Below, one piece after another: positions 9,187 to 17,475 of a DNA stretch of 64,000 nucleotides; positions within the stretch are counted from its first letter, which is position 1, and each line of letters begins with the position of its first letter. This DNA comes from Clostridia bacterium (lineage in GTDB: Bacteria > Bacillota > Clostridia > Christensenellales > Aristaeellaceae). Location: the NCBI GenBank assembly GCA_017526525.1, contig JAFXRG010000062.1, positions 53,766 through 117,765 on the forward strand. The letters are read 5' to 3'. The notes under the pieces were generated by a model. That model searched no databases, was not told where the DNA came from, and saw nothing but the letters and a program-made list of their open reading frames with translations. A program made the position numbers and the translations under genes.

Positions 9187-9866
9187 CACAGATCCCAGTC
9201 CGGCGCGGCTGCGCCGCAGAAGGGACAGGCGTCCGCCTGGGTTTCATCGATGAAGGTTTTGCCGCAGGCGGCACAACGGCGGCGGAGCAGGTAGTTGTGG
9301 AAGATGTAAATCAGCAGGTTGGCCGTTTCCTCATCCACAAAAGCCCGGTCCCGGTCCATGGTATCCAGGCGGCGCATCCAGGCGGAACGGCTGAGGCCGA
9401 AAACGGCAGCCCGGGCCTGCTGCGGCCGGTTGTAACGGATCACATCCACGATGGGAACAGGCGCCATGAGATTGAGGGCGAAGGCGTCGGCCTCGGCTTC
9501 CAGGGATGGATCGGTCATGCGGGCGGGGCTCATGGTTTCCGGGAAATCCCGGTAGTGGTTCATGAAAATATGCCCCAGCTCATGAAAAATGGCAAAGCGG
9601 AGACGGTCCGGTTCCACATCGGAATCCCTGAAAACAATACAGAAGGTCGGATAGGACAGGGTTACGGCAATGGTCATCCGCAGGGAATCCGCAATATCAT
9701 AGGGAACCCAGAGCGGATAGCTTTCCACCCGGGAAAGGGGAAGGAGCATGATGCCGGCCCGGGAGGCCAGATCGAAAGGATCCAGGGGAAGGGAGCAGGC
9801 GCCGCAGTCTGCCAGAACGGAACAGGCGTACCGGACATACCGGCCGTTCCGGAACGGAGCATCCAT
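9186..9866 (-). CDS. ImmA/IrrE family metallo-endopeptidase with C-terminal zinc ribbon
   Basis: A putative zinc protease of the ImmA/IrrE family, whose members cleave repressors in stress or mobile-element induction. The product is 226 residues. The zinc motif is FAIFHELGHIF (H95, E96, H99), with the downstream acidic helix EAEADAFALNLMAP. The C-terminus carries CAAC...CPFC, a four-cysteine zinc ribbon. ATG at 9866 follows a strong GGAGGGAGG site; longer in-frame extensions have no such site. No XRE-type repressor gene adjoins it, which is unusual for this family, so the target is unknown. It is divergent from the CNNM gene. Confidence 0.85.
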   Translation of the reverse strand: MDAPFRNGRYVRYACSVLADCGACSLPLDPFDLASRAGIMLLPLSRVESYPLWVPYDIADSLRMTIAVTLSYPTFCIVFRDSDVEPDRLRFAIFHELGHIFMNHYRDFPETMSPARMTDPSLEAEADAFALNLMAPVPIVDVIRYNRPQQARAAVFGLSRSAWMRRLDTMDRDRAFVDEETANLLIYIFHNYLLRRRCAACGKTFIDETQADACPFCGAAAPDWDL

Positions 9867-9929
9867 GGAATGCGCCTCCCTCCGATGTGTTCTTTTCAGC
9901 ACAGCAGGAAAATTCTTTTCAGCAGGAGT

Positions 9930-9958
9930 ATTGTACCATAGTCCGGAAGAATCCACAA
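9930..9958 (-). promoter_or_regulatory. Promoter of the ImmA/IrrE gene
   Basis: On the minus strand TTGTGG (9958-9953), 17 bp, TACAAT (9935-9930) with a TGG extension. It is back to back with the CNNM promoter. Confidence 0.6.
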
Positions 9959-9970
9959 CTGCCGGGAATG

Positions 9971-9999
9971 TTGCAAACAAAAGGCTTCCATGATATACT
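9971..9999 (+). promoter_or_regulatory. Promoter of the CNNM/CorC gene
   Basis: TTGCAA (9971-9976), 17 bp, TATACT (9994-9999), 66 bases before the start codon. Confidence 0.65.
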
Positions 10000-10065
10000 G
10001 CACTTGTTCCGCAGCCCGGAACGGGAAAATACCTTCACAAGACTGAAAGGAATGATCGTTTTTCT

Positions 10066-11343
10066 ATGGGCATATTATGGTTTGCCCTGATTCTTTGTAT
10101 CGCCCTGTCTGCTTTCTTTTCCGCCACGGAAACCGCGTTTTCAGCCTCCAACCGGGTACGGCTCAAAACGGTGGAAGGCCCCCGGAAGGCCAAAGCCCAG
10201 GCAGTGCTGGAACTGCTTGAAAAATACGATTCCCTGCTGACCACTGTGCTGATCGGCAACAACGTGGTGAATATTGCGGGCACCGCCATTGCGACGCTGC
10301 TCTTTACAGATTATCTGATGACAAAGTCTTCCCACGAGGCCGGTGCTACGGCGGCTTCCGTGGCGATGACGGTACTGGTGCTTTTCCTGGGTGAGGTGGG
10401 GCCGAAAACGCTGGCCAAGCAGCATCCGGAAAAGTTTGCCATGTCAGCCGCCCCTGTGATCCGGGTGCTGCTGATCCTGCTGAAGCCGCTGGACCTGCTG
10501 TTCAGCCTGTACCGGAAACTGCTGTCCCGGCTGGTGCGGCCGCAGGCGGAGGAGTCCCAGATTGAAGAGGAACTGATGACCATGATCGATGAAGCCCAGA
10601 CCGAAGGCGACATCGAGGAGGATGAAGGGGAACTGATCCGTTCCGCCATTGAATTCAACGACCAGAACGCCGGGGACATTATGACGCCCCGGGTGGACGT
10701 AACCGCCATCGAGGATACGGCAACCCTGGAGGAAGCGGCGGAGGTGTTCCGGAAAACATGGTATTCCCGGATCCCCGTGTACCACGAGGACCTGGATCAT
10801 ATTGTGGGAATTCTGAACGAAAAGGATTTCTACAAAATGACCCATGACGGATGCCGCAAAATTACCGATATCATGAAGGAGCCGGTCTTCTCCCCGGCCA
10901 GTCTTTCCATCAGCAACCTGCTGAAACAGTTCCGCACCGCCAAAACCCACCTGGTGATCCTGCTGGATGAATTCGGCGGCACCGAAGGCATTGTCACGAT
11001 GGAGGATGTGCTGGAGGAACTGGTGGGTGAGATTTACGACGAACACGATGAAGTGAATGAGGAGATTGTGGAACAGGAAGACGGAACCCTCATCGTGGAC
11101 GGGAACATGCAGTTGCAGGAACTGCTGGACAAATACGGCCTGGAAAACAAATACGATGCGGACACCGTAGGCGGGTGGGCCGGCGAGATGCTGGAAAAGG
11201 TGCCGGAGGAAGGAGATACATTCACGCTGGAAAACCATCAGTTTACCGTGACGGAAATGGACGGTTTCCGGGTGACCCGGATCCGGGTGATTCCGGCGAA
11301 GGAAGAAAAAGAAACAGCCGCGGAGGAGGAAACCCCCTCCTGA
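10066..11343 (+). CDS. CNNM/CorC-type membrane protein (DUF21 plus CBS pair plus CorC/HlyC domain)
   Basis: Probable divalent-cation (magnesium or cobalt) efflux or homeostasis protein of the family once called hemolysins. The product is 425 residues. The N-terminal DUF21 membrane domain starts with the helix WFALILCIALSAFFSATETAFS and covers about residues 1-180. A cytosolic CBS pair follows (DIMTPRVDVTAI, RIPVYHEDLDHIVGILNEKDF, THLVILLDEFGGTEGIVTMEDVLE around 200-330). The C-terminal CorC/HlyC domain ends the protein. The ATG at 10066 is the only plausible in-frame start; the AAAGGA ribosome binding site is about 14 bases away, longer than usual. Transport substrate cannot be read from sequence. 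Confidence 0.9.
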   Translation: MGILWFALILCIALSAFFSATETAFSASNRVRLKTVEGPRKAKAQAVLELLEKYDSLLTTVLIGNNVVNIAGTAIATLLFTDYLMTKSSHEAGATAASVAMTVLVLFLGEVGPKTLAKQHPEKFAMSAAPVIRVLLILLKPLDLLFSLYRKLLSRLVRPQAEESQIEEELMTMIDEAQTEGDIEEDEGELIRSAIEFNDQNAGDIMTPRVDVTAIEDTATLEEAAEVFRKTWYSRIPVYHEDLDHIVGILNEKDFYKMTHDGCRKITDIMKEPVFSPASLSISNLLKQFRTAKTHLVILLDEFGGTEGIVTMEDVLEELVGEIYDEHDEVNEEIVEQEDGTLIVDGNMQLQELLDKYGLENKYDADTVGGWAGEMLEKVPEEGDTFTLENHQFTVTEMDGFRVTRIRVIPAKEEKETAAEEETPS

Positions 11344-11357
11344 CGGCTGAAAGGAAA

Positions 11358-11888
11358 TCAGCAGCGGATCCTGCCTTCCGGCGGAAACGGAGGCCTGGGC
11401 CTGCGCACCGGACGGGGCGGCAGATCGGAGGCCAGCGATTCCAGGTGAACCCTCAGCTTATCACATAAGGCGCAGAACTGCGCCTTTTCCTGTTCTGTGA
11501 AACAGGCGCTTTTGCGGTCCAGGTCCTGCCGGCGGGCTGCTTCCATTTCGTCAACGAAGGCTTTGCCCTTCGGGGAAAGCTCCACCCGCTGGATCCGGCG
11601 GTCTTCCTCATCCACGGAGCGGAGGATCCAGCCCTCGCTTTCCGCACGGTTCAGGATTTCACTGAGCGACGAGGGACGAAGGTCCAGCAGTTCACACAGA
11701 TCCCGGGAGGAAACATTGGGGCTTTCATCGATACAGGCCAGGAGCCGCCCCACGGCCGGGGCACAGGGGCGTTCCGGCCTGCCGAAAGGTTCTGCGGGCG
11801 GCGGATCCATGGGAGGCGGCGGGCAGCGCCGCATGGCACGGAAAAGCTTCAGGGAAGCCAGAATCACATCATTTTCCGGATGATTCAT
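11358..11888 (-). CDS. MarR family transcriptional regulator
   Basis: A winged-helix repressor of 176 residues. The DNA-binding core is VGRLLACIDESPNVSSRDLCELLDLRPSSLSEILNRAESEGWI, followed by the wing DEEDRRIQRVELSPKGKAF. The N-terminal part is proline-rich (PPPPMDPPPAEP), and the C-terminus is Arg/Pro-rich. The ATG at 11888 is preferred over the overlapping TTG at 11891. The promoter carries a perfect palindromic operator, so autoregulation is likely. The adjacent same-strand MATE exporter ends just upstream of this promoter, a common pairing for drug-responsive MarR proteins. Confidence 0.88.
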   Translation of the reverse strand: MNHPENDVILASLKLFRAMRRCPPPPMDPPPAEPFGRPERPCAPAVGRLLACIDESPNVSSRDLCELLDLRPSSLSEILNRAESEGWILRSVDEEDRRIQRVELSPKGKAFVDEMEAARRQDLDRKSACFTEQEKAQFCALCDKLRVHLESLASDLPPRPVRRPRPPFPPEGRIRC

Positions 11889-11917
11889 CAAAACAACTCC
11901 TTTCCGGATACATAAAT

Positions 11918-11965
11918 TACGGTACCGAACAATTGCATTATAGTTCGGTACCGTATTATTGTCAA
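11918..11965 (-). promoter_or_regulatory. marR promoter with palindromic operator
   Basis: On the minus strand the promoter is a perfect consensus: TTGACA (11965-11960), 17 bp, TATAAT (11942-11937). Perfect 13-bp inverted arms TACGGTACCGAAC (11918-11930) and GTTCGGTACCGTA (11943-11955) flank the -10 hexamer, one lying in the spacer and one over the start region. Each arm has a CGGTACCG core that is itself palindromic, so two dimer sites are possible. Confidence 0.85.
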
Positions 11966-11987
11966 TCTTTTTTTTCGGAAAAGTTTT

Positions 11988-13394
11988 TTACAGGGGAGCA
12001 ATCATCTTGCGGTCACACCTGCGGTAGTAATACAGGGACAGCACCAGGGCGGCGATTTCGGCAATCGGGAAACACCACCAGACGGCGTAGACATCCCCGG
12101 TGAGACGGGCGATGATCCAGGCGGCGGGCAGTAGCACCAGGAGCTGCCGGCAGATGCTGACAATCATGCTGTAAACGCCTTTTCCCACGGCCTGGAAGAC
12201 GGTGGAAACCATGATGCCGATGGCGGCGCAGATAAAGCTGGAGGAAATAATCCGCATGGCGACCACGCCGATACTGGTCATCTGGGCGGTGAGCTCCGGT
12301 TCCGCATCCGACTCAAAGATGGACATCATGGCGCCGGGGAACAGCATGAAGACCAGGGTGCCGATCACCATGATAACAATGGCCCAGATCAGGGCGATCC
12401 GGATGCAGCTGTAGATGCGGTCCTTCAGGCGGGCCCCGTAGTTATAGGCCAGAACGGCGATAATTCCGGTGGACAGGCCGAAGACCGGCATAAAGATGAA
12501 GGACTGCAGCTTGAAATACACGGACATGACGTTCAGGGCGGCATTGGACTGCTCAAACCCGGAAAGAATGGAGTTCATTCCCACATTCATGACGGAGCCG
12601 ATGGCCTGCATGACGGTGCTGGGGAGCCCCACGGACAGGATGCCCCGCAGGTCCTGGCGGAGGATCCTGAAGTCCCGGAGGGCCAGGCGCAGCTCCGGGT
12701 TTTTCCGCTGATTGAAGAAGAAACCCAGCAGGGCGGAAATCCACTGGCCAATGACGGTGGCCACGGCGGCGCCCAGGACGCCCATGGGCCGGAAGCCCAG
12801 ATAGCCGAAGATCAGGATCGGGTCAAGAATGATATTGGTGATGGCGCCGGCCATCTGCGTGGTCATGGACAGGACGGTGTTGCCCGTCGCCTGCAGCATC
12901 CGCTCGAAATAGATCGCCAGGAACAGCCCGGAGGAGAACAGCGTGACGATGGTGAGGTATCCGGTGCCCATGTCCAGGATCCTGGAGGCATTGTTCAGGT
13001 TTTCGGATACCACCAGGCGCATGACGGTACCGGCCAGAAGCAGGCCGAAAAGGATAAACAGCAGGCTGCCGCCGCCTTCCACCAGGAGACCGGTCCAGCC
13101 GGCCTGCCGGGCTTCGGTTTCCCGGTGTTCTCCCAGCCGACGGCTGACCAGGCTGTTGATACCGGTTCCCATACCGGTTGAAAGGGCAATCATCAGCATC
13201 TGGAAGGGGAAAGCCAGGGACACGGCGGTCAGGGCATTGGGATCGAAGCGGGAGACAAAAATGCTGTCCACAATATTGTAAAGCGCCTGGATCAGCATGG
13301 AAACCATGATCGGGATGCTGACCTTCGGAACCAGCCGGGACATTTTCATGGTGCCCAGCATGGAGGAACGGTCGGTTTTCTGCACAGGGGTCAT
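11988..13394 (-). CDS. MATE family efflux transporter
   Basis: A multidrug/toxin extrusion-type exporter driven by a cation gradient. The product is 468 residues with about 12 hydrophobic segments. The start PIMVSMLIQALYNIVDSIFV is the typical MATE first helix, and the second half repeats the pattern (GLPSTVMQAIGSVMNVGMN). ATG 13394 has an AAAGGAAAGG site. The MarR gene lies directly downstream on the same strand with its own promoter, which suggests that this exporter may belong to the MarR regulon although its own promoter lacks the marR palindrome. Confidence 0.92.
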   Translation of the reverse strand: MTPVQKTDRSSMLGTMKMSRLVPKVSIPIMVSMLIQALYNIVDSIFVSRFDPNALTAVSLAFPFQMLMIALSTGMGTGINSLVSRRLGEHRETEARQAGWTGLLVEGGGSLLFILFGLLLAGTVMRLVVSENLNNASRILDMGTGYLTIVTLFSSGLFLAIYFERMLQATGNTVLSMTTQMAGAITNIILDPILIFGYLGFRPMGVLGAAVATVIGQWISALLGFFFNQRKNPELRLALRDFRILRQDLRGILSVGLPSTVMQAIGSVMNVGMNSILSGFEQSNAALNVMSVYFKLQSFIFMPVFGLSTGIIAVLAYNYGARLKDRIYSCIRIALIWAIVIMVIGTLVFMLFPGAMMSIFESDAEPELTAQMTSIGVVAMRIISSSFICAAIGIMVSTVFQAVGKGVYSMIVSICRQLLVLLPAAWIIARLTGDVYAVWWCFPIAEIAALVLSLYYYRRCDRKMIAPL

Positions 13395-13442
13395 CCTTTC
13401 CTTTCGGTTCAGCGGCGGACCGGGGCCCGGACGCTATGAGTT

Positions 13443-13471
13443 ACTGTAGCAGAAGAGTTATGGATCGTCAA
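13443..13471 (-). promoter_or_regulatory. Promoter of the MATE gene
   Basis: Minus strand TTGACG (13471-13466), 17 bp, TACAGT (13448-13443), about 50 bases from the start codon. Confidence 0.65.
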
Positions 13472-13491
13472 GGAGAAAGCGCGCATTTATG

Positions 13492-13521
13492 TTGACAAGG
13501 AAGGCGGTTGATTTGTAAAAT
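13492..13521 (+). promoter_or_regulatory. Promoter of the O-acylation cassette
   Basis: TTGACA (13492-13497), 18 bp, TAAAAT (13516-13521), 35 bases before the SGNH gene and divergent from the MATE promoter. Confidence 0.7.
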
Positions 13522-13556
13522 ATAAAGATGAAGTGCTGCTGATTTGAGGGGGAAAC

Positions 13557-14408
13557 ATGAAGAAACTGACAGCGGTTCTGCTGATTCTGGCCTGTGCCGC
13601 GGCACTGCTTTTCGGAGCGGCCGGCGGGGAAAACGCGGAGATCACGGAGATCGGGAAGCTTCCGGACGAAGTGCTGGTAACTTTCTTTGACGATACGGTT
13701 TTTGCAGGGGATTCCCTGGTGGCCATGTTCCAGAGCTACGCCGGCGGCCGGCAGAAGGAAACCCCCTGGTTTTTCAGTAATATTACCTTCAAGTCCGCCA
13801 ACAGCTACAAGCTTCGTTTCGCTTCCTACAAAACGATTCCGTCGGAAGAAATGAAATACGCGCACCTGGTTGAGAAAGGGAAGAAGGTGACCCTTTACCA
13901 GATCGTGAAAAACAGGCAGCCGGCCCGGGTCTTCCTGCTGGCGGGAGTCAACGACGCGCTGACGACGGATTACACCAAAAAACGGCAGGGCAGGGACGAA
14001 ACCGGCGTGGAACGCGCGGTGCGGTATATCCGGACCACCGCGGAAATCCTTCGGGAAGCGTCTCCGGAGACGGTGCTTTATGTGGTTTCCCAGATGCCGG
14101 TAACCCGGAGCTTTGTACAGGGAACCAACAAGGCCAAAGCCTGCCAGGAACGATGGGATGAAATCAACGAAACCCTGAAGGCACTGAGCGAGGAAATCGG
14201 GTTCCGGTACGTGGCGCTGGATTCCGGGGTCCGGGGAGAGGACGGGCTGCTTCCCATGGCGCTGTCCTATGACGGGAAGTATCACCTGAACGATGACGGA
14301 AACGGGATCATCGCCCGGGAACTGCTGGATTACGCCCAGGCGGAGTATGAAGCCGGAAGATGGAAGCCGGCGGCGGAGGCCGGAGCAAAGGAAGAAGGAT
14401 TGGAATGA
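13557..14408 (+). CDS. Secreted SGNH/GDSL-type hydrolase
   Basis: A probable extracytoplasmic esterase or acyl-transfer partner of the SGNH fold. The product is 283 residues with a signal peptide (MKKLTAVLLILACAAALLFG). Block I is TVFAGDSLVAM (Ser 53). The GxND block is LLAGVNDAL, and the Asp/His block is YDGKYHLNDDGNGI near residue 245. It opens a five-gene cassette with a DUF4358 lipoprotein, an MBOAT acyltransferase and a DHHW protein. That context points to O-acetylation or deacetylation of an envelope glycan. It overlaps the next gene by 4 bases. Confidence 0.85.
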   Translation: MKKLTAVLLILACAAALLFGAAGGENAEITEIGKLPDEVLVTFFDDTVFAGDSLVAMFQSYAGGRQKETPWFFSNITFKSANSYKLRFASYKTIPSEEMKYAHLVEKGKKVTLYQIVKNRQPARVFLLAGVNDALTTDYTKKRQGRDETGVERAVRYIRTTAEILREASPETVLYVVSQMPVTRSFVQGTNKAKACQERWDEINETLKALSEEIGFRYVALDSGVRGEDGLLPMALSYDGKYHLNDDGNGIIARELLDYAQAEYEAGRWKPAAEAGAKEEGLE

Positions 14409-14965
14409 AAAACATGAAAAGGCTGACGGTGATCCTGGCGTTGCTCCTGGCTGCGGTGCTGCTGACTGCCTGCGGAAACAGCGGAGCGAAGGAGACGCCC
14501 GCGGCGACACAGCCGGCTGCTGCCAATACGTCGGCCCCCACCGCGGAACCCATGGCAAAGGAGACGGAGAACCCCGGAAAGGAGACCGGCGCCGGGACGC
14601 TGCAGAGCCGGGTGGAAGCGGTCGTGCAGGATGCGGCCGGGCTGGCTTCCTATACAAAGGAAGACCTGGAAGATATGACCGGGATCGAACCGGCGGATTG
14701 TTCGGAATTCGTTTTCCTGCAGGGAAACGGGATGGACGGCCGGGAGGTCCTGGCGGTGCTGGCGGCGGACGACGCGGCTGCGGAACGGGTGTTCACGCAG
14801 ATGGAAAGCTACCTGGAACGCCGCCGGGAGGAAAACAAGAACTACGCGCCGGCAGCCTATCAGCTGCTGAGCGAAGCCGGCGTTGCCCGGAAGGGGCTGC
14901 TGCTGGTGCTGATTTCCGGTCCGGACGGCGCGGCGGAGACCGGAAAACTGCTGGCGGGAGAATGA
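14405..14965 (+). CDS. DUF4358 domain lipoprotein
   Basis: A predicted lipoprotein of 186 residues anchored to the outer face of the membrane. The signal peptide ends in the lipobox LLTACGN. A Thr/Pro/Ala/Glu-rich spacer follows, then a DUF4358-like domain (VEAVVQDAAGLASYTKEDLEDMTGIE onward, ending with VLISGPDGAAETGKLL). The ATG at 14405 overlaps the upstream stop (ATGA) and has AGAAGGA in front. DUF4358 proteins of Clostridia often occur beside MBOAT and DHHW genes, as here. Molecular function is unknown. Confidence 0.82.
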   Translation: MKNMKRLTVILALLLAAVLLTACGNSGAKETPAATQPAAANTSAPTAEPMAKETENPGKETGAGTLQSRVEAVVQDAAGLASYTKEDLEDMTGIEPADCSEFVFLQGNGMDGREVLAVLAADDAAAERVFTQMESYLERRREENKNYAPAAYQLLSEAGVARKGLLLVLISGPDGAAETGKLLAGE

Positions 14966-14966
14966 T

Positions 14967-16316
14967 ATGATCTTTTCGTCCTTTACTTTTCTGCTCCTGT
15001 TCATGCCCTGCGTCCTTCTGCTTTACAGGGTGATGCCGGGCAAGGCGCGGATGCCGTTTCTGCTGACGGCATCCCTGCTTTTTTATGGATGGGGGAATCC
15101 GGCATGGCTGCTGCTGATCCTGTTTTCCATGGTGCTGAACTGGATCGGCGTGCTGTGGATGACGCGAAAAGGAAAGCCTTCCCGGAGCAGGCTGATCTGC
15201 CTGATCGTGCTGAACCTGATGCCGCTTCTGTGGTTCAAATATGCGGGCTTCCTGGCGGACACATGGAAGGCGCTGACCGGAATCCGGCTGAGCTTTGACG
15301 CTCCGATGCTGCCGGCGGGAATCTCCTTTTTTACCTTCCAGGCCATGAGCTATGTGATGGACGTGTACCGGGGAGAGGCGAAACCCCAGAAAAACCTGAT
15401 TACGTTCAGCGTCTATCTGTCCCTGTTTCCCCAGCTGGTGGCCGGTCCCATTGTCCGGTATACCGACCTGGAGGCCCAGCTGATCGCGCACCCGAAGCCG
15501 GAGTATCCGGAAATGCGGGAGGGAATGCGCCGGTTCTGTACGGGGCTGGCCAAAAAGGTCCTGCTGGCGGACGCCATGGGGCGCCTGTGGGGCAGCATGA
15601 ACAGCAGCTTTCCGGAAGCGGGGGCCCTGGGAGCCTGGGTCGGCCTGCTGGCGTTTTCCTTCCAGATCTTCTTCGACTTTTCCGGATATTCCGACATGGC
15701 GATCGGCCTGTGCCGGGGAATGGGCTTTACGATTCCCGAAAACTTTGACCGGCCGTACCGGGCCAGGAGCCTCACGGATTTCTGGCGGAAATGGCATATG
15801 ACGCTGACGGACTGGTTCAAGGCCTATGTATATATTCCTCTGGGAGGAAGCCGGCGCGGGAAGATCCGGCGGGACCTGAACGTTCTTATTGTGTGGGCGC
15901 TGACAGGACTGTGGCACGGGGCCGGCTGGAACTTTGTGCTGTGGGGGCTGTATTTCGCGGTCCTTCTGGTTTTTGAAAAGCGTTTCCTGCTGCGAAACGC
16001 CCGCTGGGAAAAGGTGCCCGGATGGATCCGGCAGGGACTGACATTCTTTGCGGTGATGCTGGGTTGGGGACTGTTTTCCGGGTTCGGAGGCGAACTGCTG
16101 AAGGCCATGCTGGGCGGATACGGCGGCGCATCCGCCCGGACGCTTCTCACATGCGCAGCGTATGCGCCGATGCTGTTGATCTGCGCGGCGGTGAGCTTTC
16201 TTCCGGCACCGAAAAAGATTCCGCTGAAGCGTTTTGCCGCGCCGGTGCTGATGATTCTCTGCCTGGCGGCCCTGGCCGCGCAGGGCTACGCGCCGTTTGT
16301 ATATTTCCAGTTCTGA
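14967..16316 (+). CDS. MBOAT family O-acyltransferase (AlgI-like)
   Basis: A membrane-bound O-acyltransferase expected to move acyl (usually acetyl) groups across the membrane onto a surface polymer. The product is 449 residues with about 10-12 membrane segments. The family core is visible in PAGISFFTFQAMSYVMDVYRG, FPQLVAGPIVRY, FFDFSGYSDMAIG, and the catalytic histidine in GLWHGAGWNFVLWG. It begins 1 base after the lipoprotein stop and is followed after 12 bases by the DHHW gene, which in this type of cassette supplies the extracytoplasmic transfer step. Confidence 0.93.
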   Translation: MIFSSFTFLLLFMPCVLLLYRVMPGKARMPFLLTASLLFYGWGNPAWLLLILFSMVLNWIGVLWMTRKGKPSRSRLICLIVLNLMPLLWFKYAGFLADTWKALTGIRLSFDAPMLPAGISFFTFQAMSYVMDVYRGEAKPQKNLITFSVYLSLFPQLVAGPIVRYTDLEAQLIAHPKPEYPEMREGMRRFCTGLAKKVLLADAMGRLWGSMNSSFPEAGALGAWVGLLAFSFQIFFDFSGYSDMAIGLCRGMGFTIPENFDRPYRARSLTDFWRKWHMTLTDWFKAYVYIPLGGSRRGKIRRDLNVLIVWALTGLWHGAGWNFVLWGLYFAVLLVFEKRFLLRNARWEKVPGWIRQGLTFFAVMLGWGLFSGFGGELLKAMLGGYGGASARTLLTCAAYAPMLLICAAVSFLPAPKKIPLKRFAAPVLMILCLAALAAQGYAPFVYFQF

Positions 16317-16328
16317 CGGGAGGAAACC

Positions 16329-17441
16329 ATGAAAGAAAAAAGGTGGCTGGGAGACCGGGCGGCGGTGCTGGCCGGATTGCTGCTTCTGCTGGGAGCAGGC
16401 CTGTTTGCGCTTTTCTGGCCCCAGAAGGATTTTTCGGATGCGGAACGGCGGTACCTGGCTTCCGTACCGGGAACGCTGTCCCTGACCAACTGGAAGACAG
16501 ACAAGGAAACGGAAAGCTTTCTTGCGGACCGGGTTCCCCTGCGGAATGTGCTGGTGGGAACGGACGCGTGCATGCAGGTTGCCACGGGACGGCGAACCCA
16601 GCTGGAAGCCTGGCCGGCGGCCGGGGCCTTCCTGGAACGGCCGGTCAGCGGCAGCGCGGAAAAGGCGGAACGGCGGCTGAAGCAGTTTGCCGCCCTGGCG
16701 GAAAAGACCGGGACGGACTGGCTGGCGGCGGTGCCCCGGACCCATGGGTTCCTGCTTCGGGGGCGGATGAACGGTCTGCTGCGCATGCAGTATGAGCAGG
16801 AGAACGGAATCTACGGAGCGCTGGAGGCGAACCCGCACTTCCTGGATGTGCTGCCGGAGGGTACGAAGGCGGAGGATGTATATTACCGCACGGATCACCA
16901 CTGGAACCTGCAGGGCGCTTACAGGGCCTACGAAGCCTGCTGCCGTGCGGATGGCCTGCCGGTATACCCGCTGGAGGACTTTGAGATCACCCGGTTCGGC
17001 GGGTTCCTGGGGACCACCCGCAGCCGGAGCGGACTGCCGGCATTCCAAAGCGACACGCTGGTCTGCGCGGCGCCCCGGGGAAGCGTGACCCTGCGGGTCA
17101 TGGAAAGCGGGGAGACCTTTGACCGCCTGATTTTCCCGGAATGGACGGAAACCTATGACGGCTATGCCGTCTACCTGAACGGCAATCACGGAATGCTGGA
17201 GATTACCAATCCGGACGCGCCGGGCGGCAGCCTGCTGGTGTACAAGGATTCCTTTGCCAATTGCCTGCTGCCGCTGCTGGCGGCGGATTACAGCCGGATT
17301 GTGGCAGTGGATGCCCGCTACTATTCCGGAAGCTTTTCCGAGGCGGCCGGAGCTGCCGGCAAGGTGGACAGAATCCTGTTTGTTTATTCTCCGGACAGCC
17401 TGGTGAACGACACGGCTGTGGCGGGAAAAGCGGGAAGATAA
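16329..17441 (+). CDS. DHHW family protein (AlgX/AlgJ-like, membrane-anchored)
   Basis: A probable extracytoplasmic O-acetyl transfer partner of the MBOAT protein. The product is 370 residues. One N-terminal membrane helix (AAVLAGLLLLLGAGLFALFW) is followed by FSDAERRYLASVP and the outer domain with YYRTDHHWNLQGAYRAYE near residue 185, which gives the family its name. A later segment LLVYKDSFANCLLPLL resembles the SGNH-like serine block. Spacing of 12 bases from the MBOAT gene indicates co-expression. Confidence 0.88.
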   Translation: MKEKRWLGDRAAVLAGLLLLLGAGLFALFWPQKDFSDAERRYLASVPGTLSLTNWKTDKETESFLADRVPLRNVLVGTDACMQVATGRRTQLEAWPAAGAFLERPVSGSAEKAERRLKQFAALAEKTGTDWLAAVPRTHGFLLRGRMNGLLRMQYEQENGIYGALEANPHFLDVLPEGTKAEDVYYRTDHHWNLQGAYRAYEACCRADGLPVYPLEDFEITRFGGFLGTTRSRSGLPAFQSDTLVCAAPRGSVTLRVMESGETFDRLIFPEWTETYDGYAVYLNGNHGMLEITNPDAPGGSLLVYKDSFANCLLPLLAADYSRIVAVDARYYSGSFSEAAGAAGKVDRILFVYSPDSLVNDTAVAGKAGR

Positions 17442-17475
17442 AAAGATGCCAGATCAAAAAAGGAGGATAAGGAAA

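Noticed and set aside
10052-10090. 12-residue ORF overlapping the CNNM start
   Set aside because: The AAAGG site touches its ATG directly, too close for initiation; likely chance.
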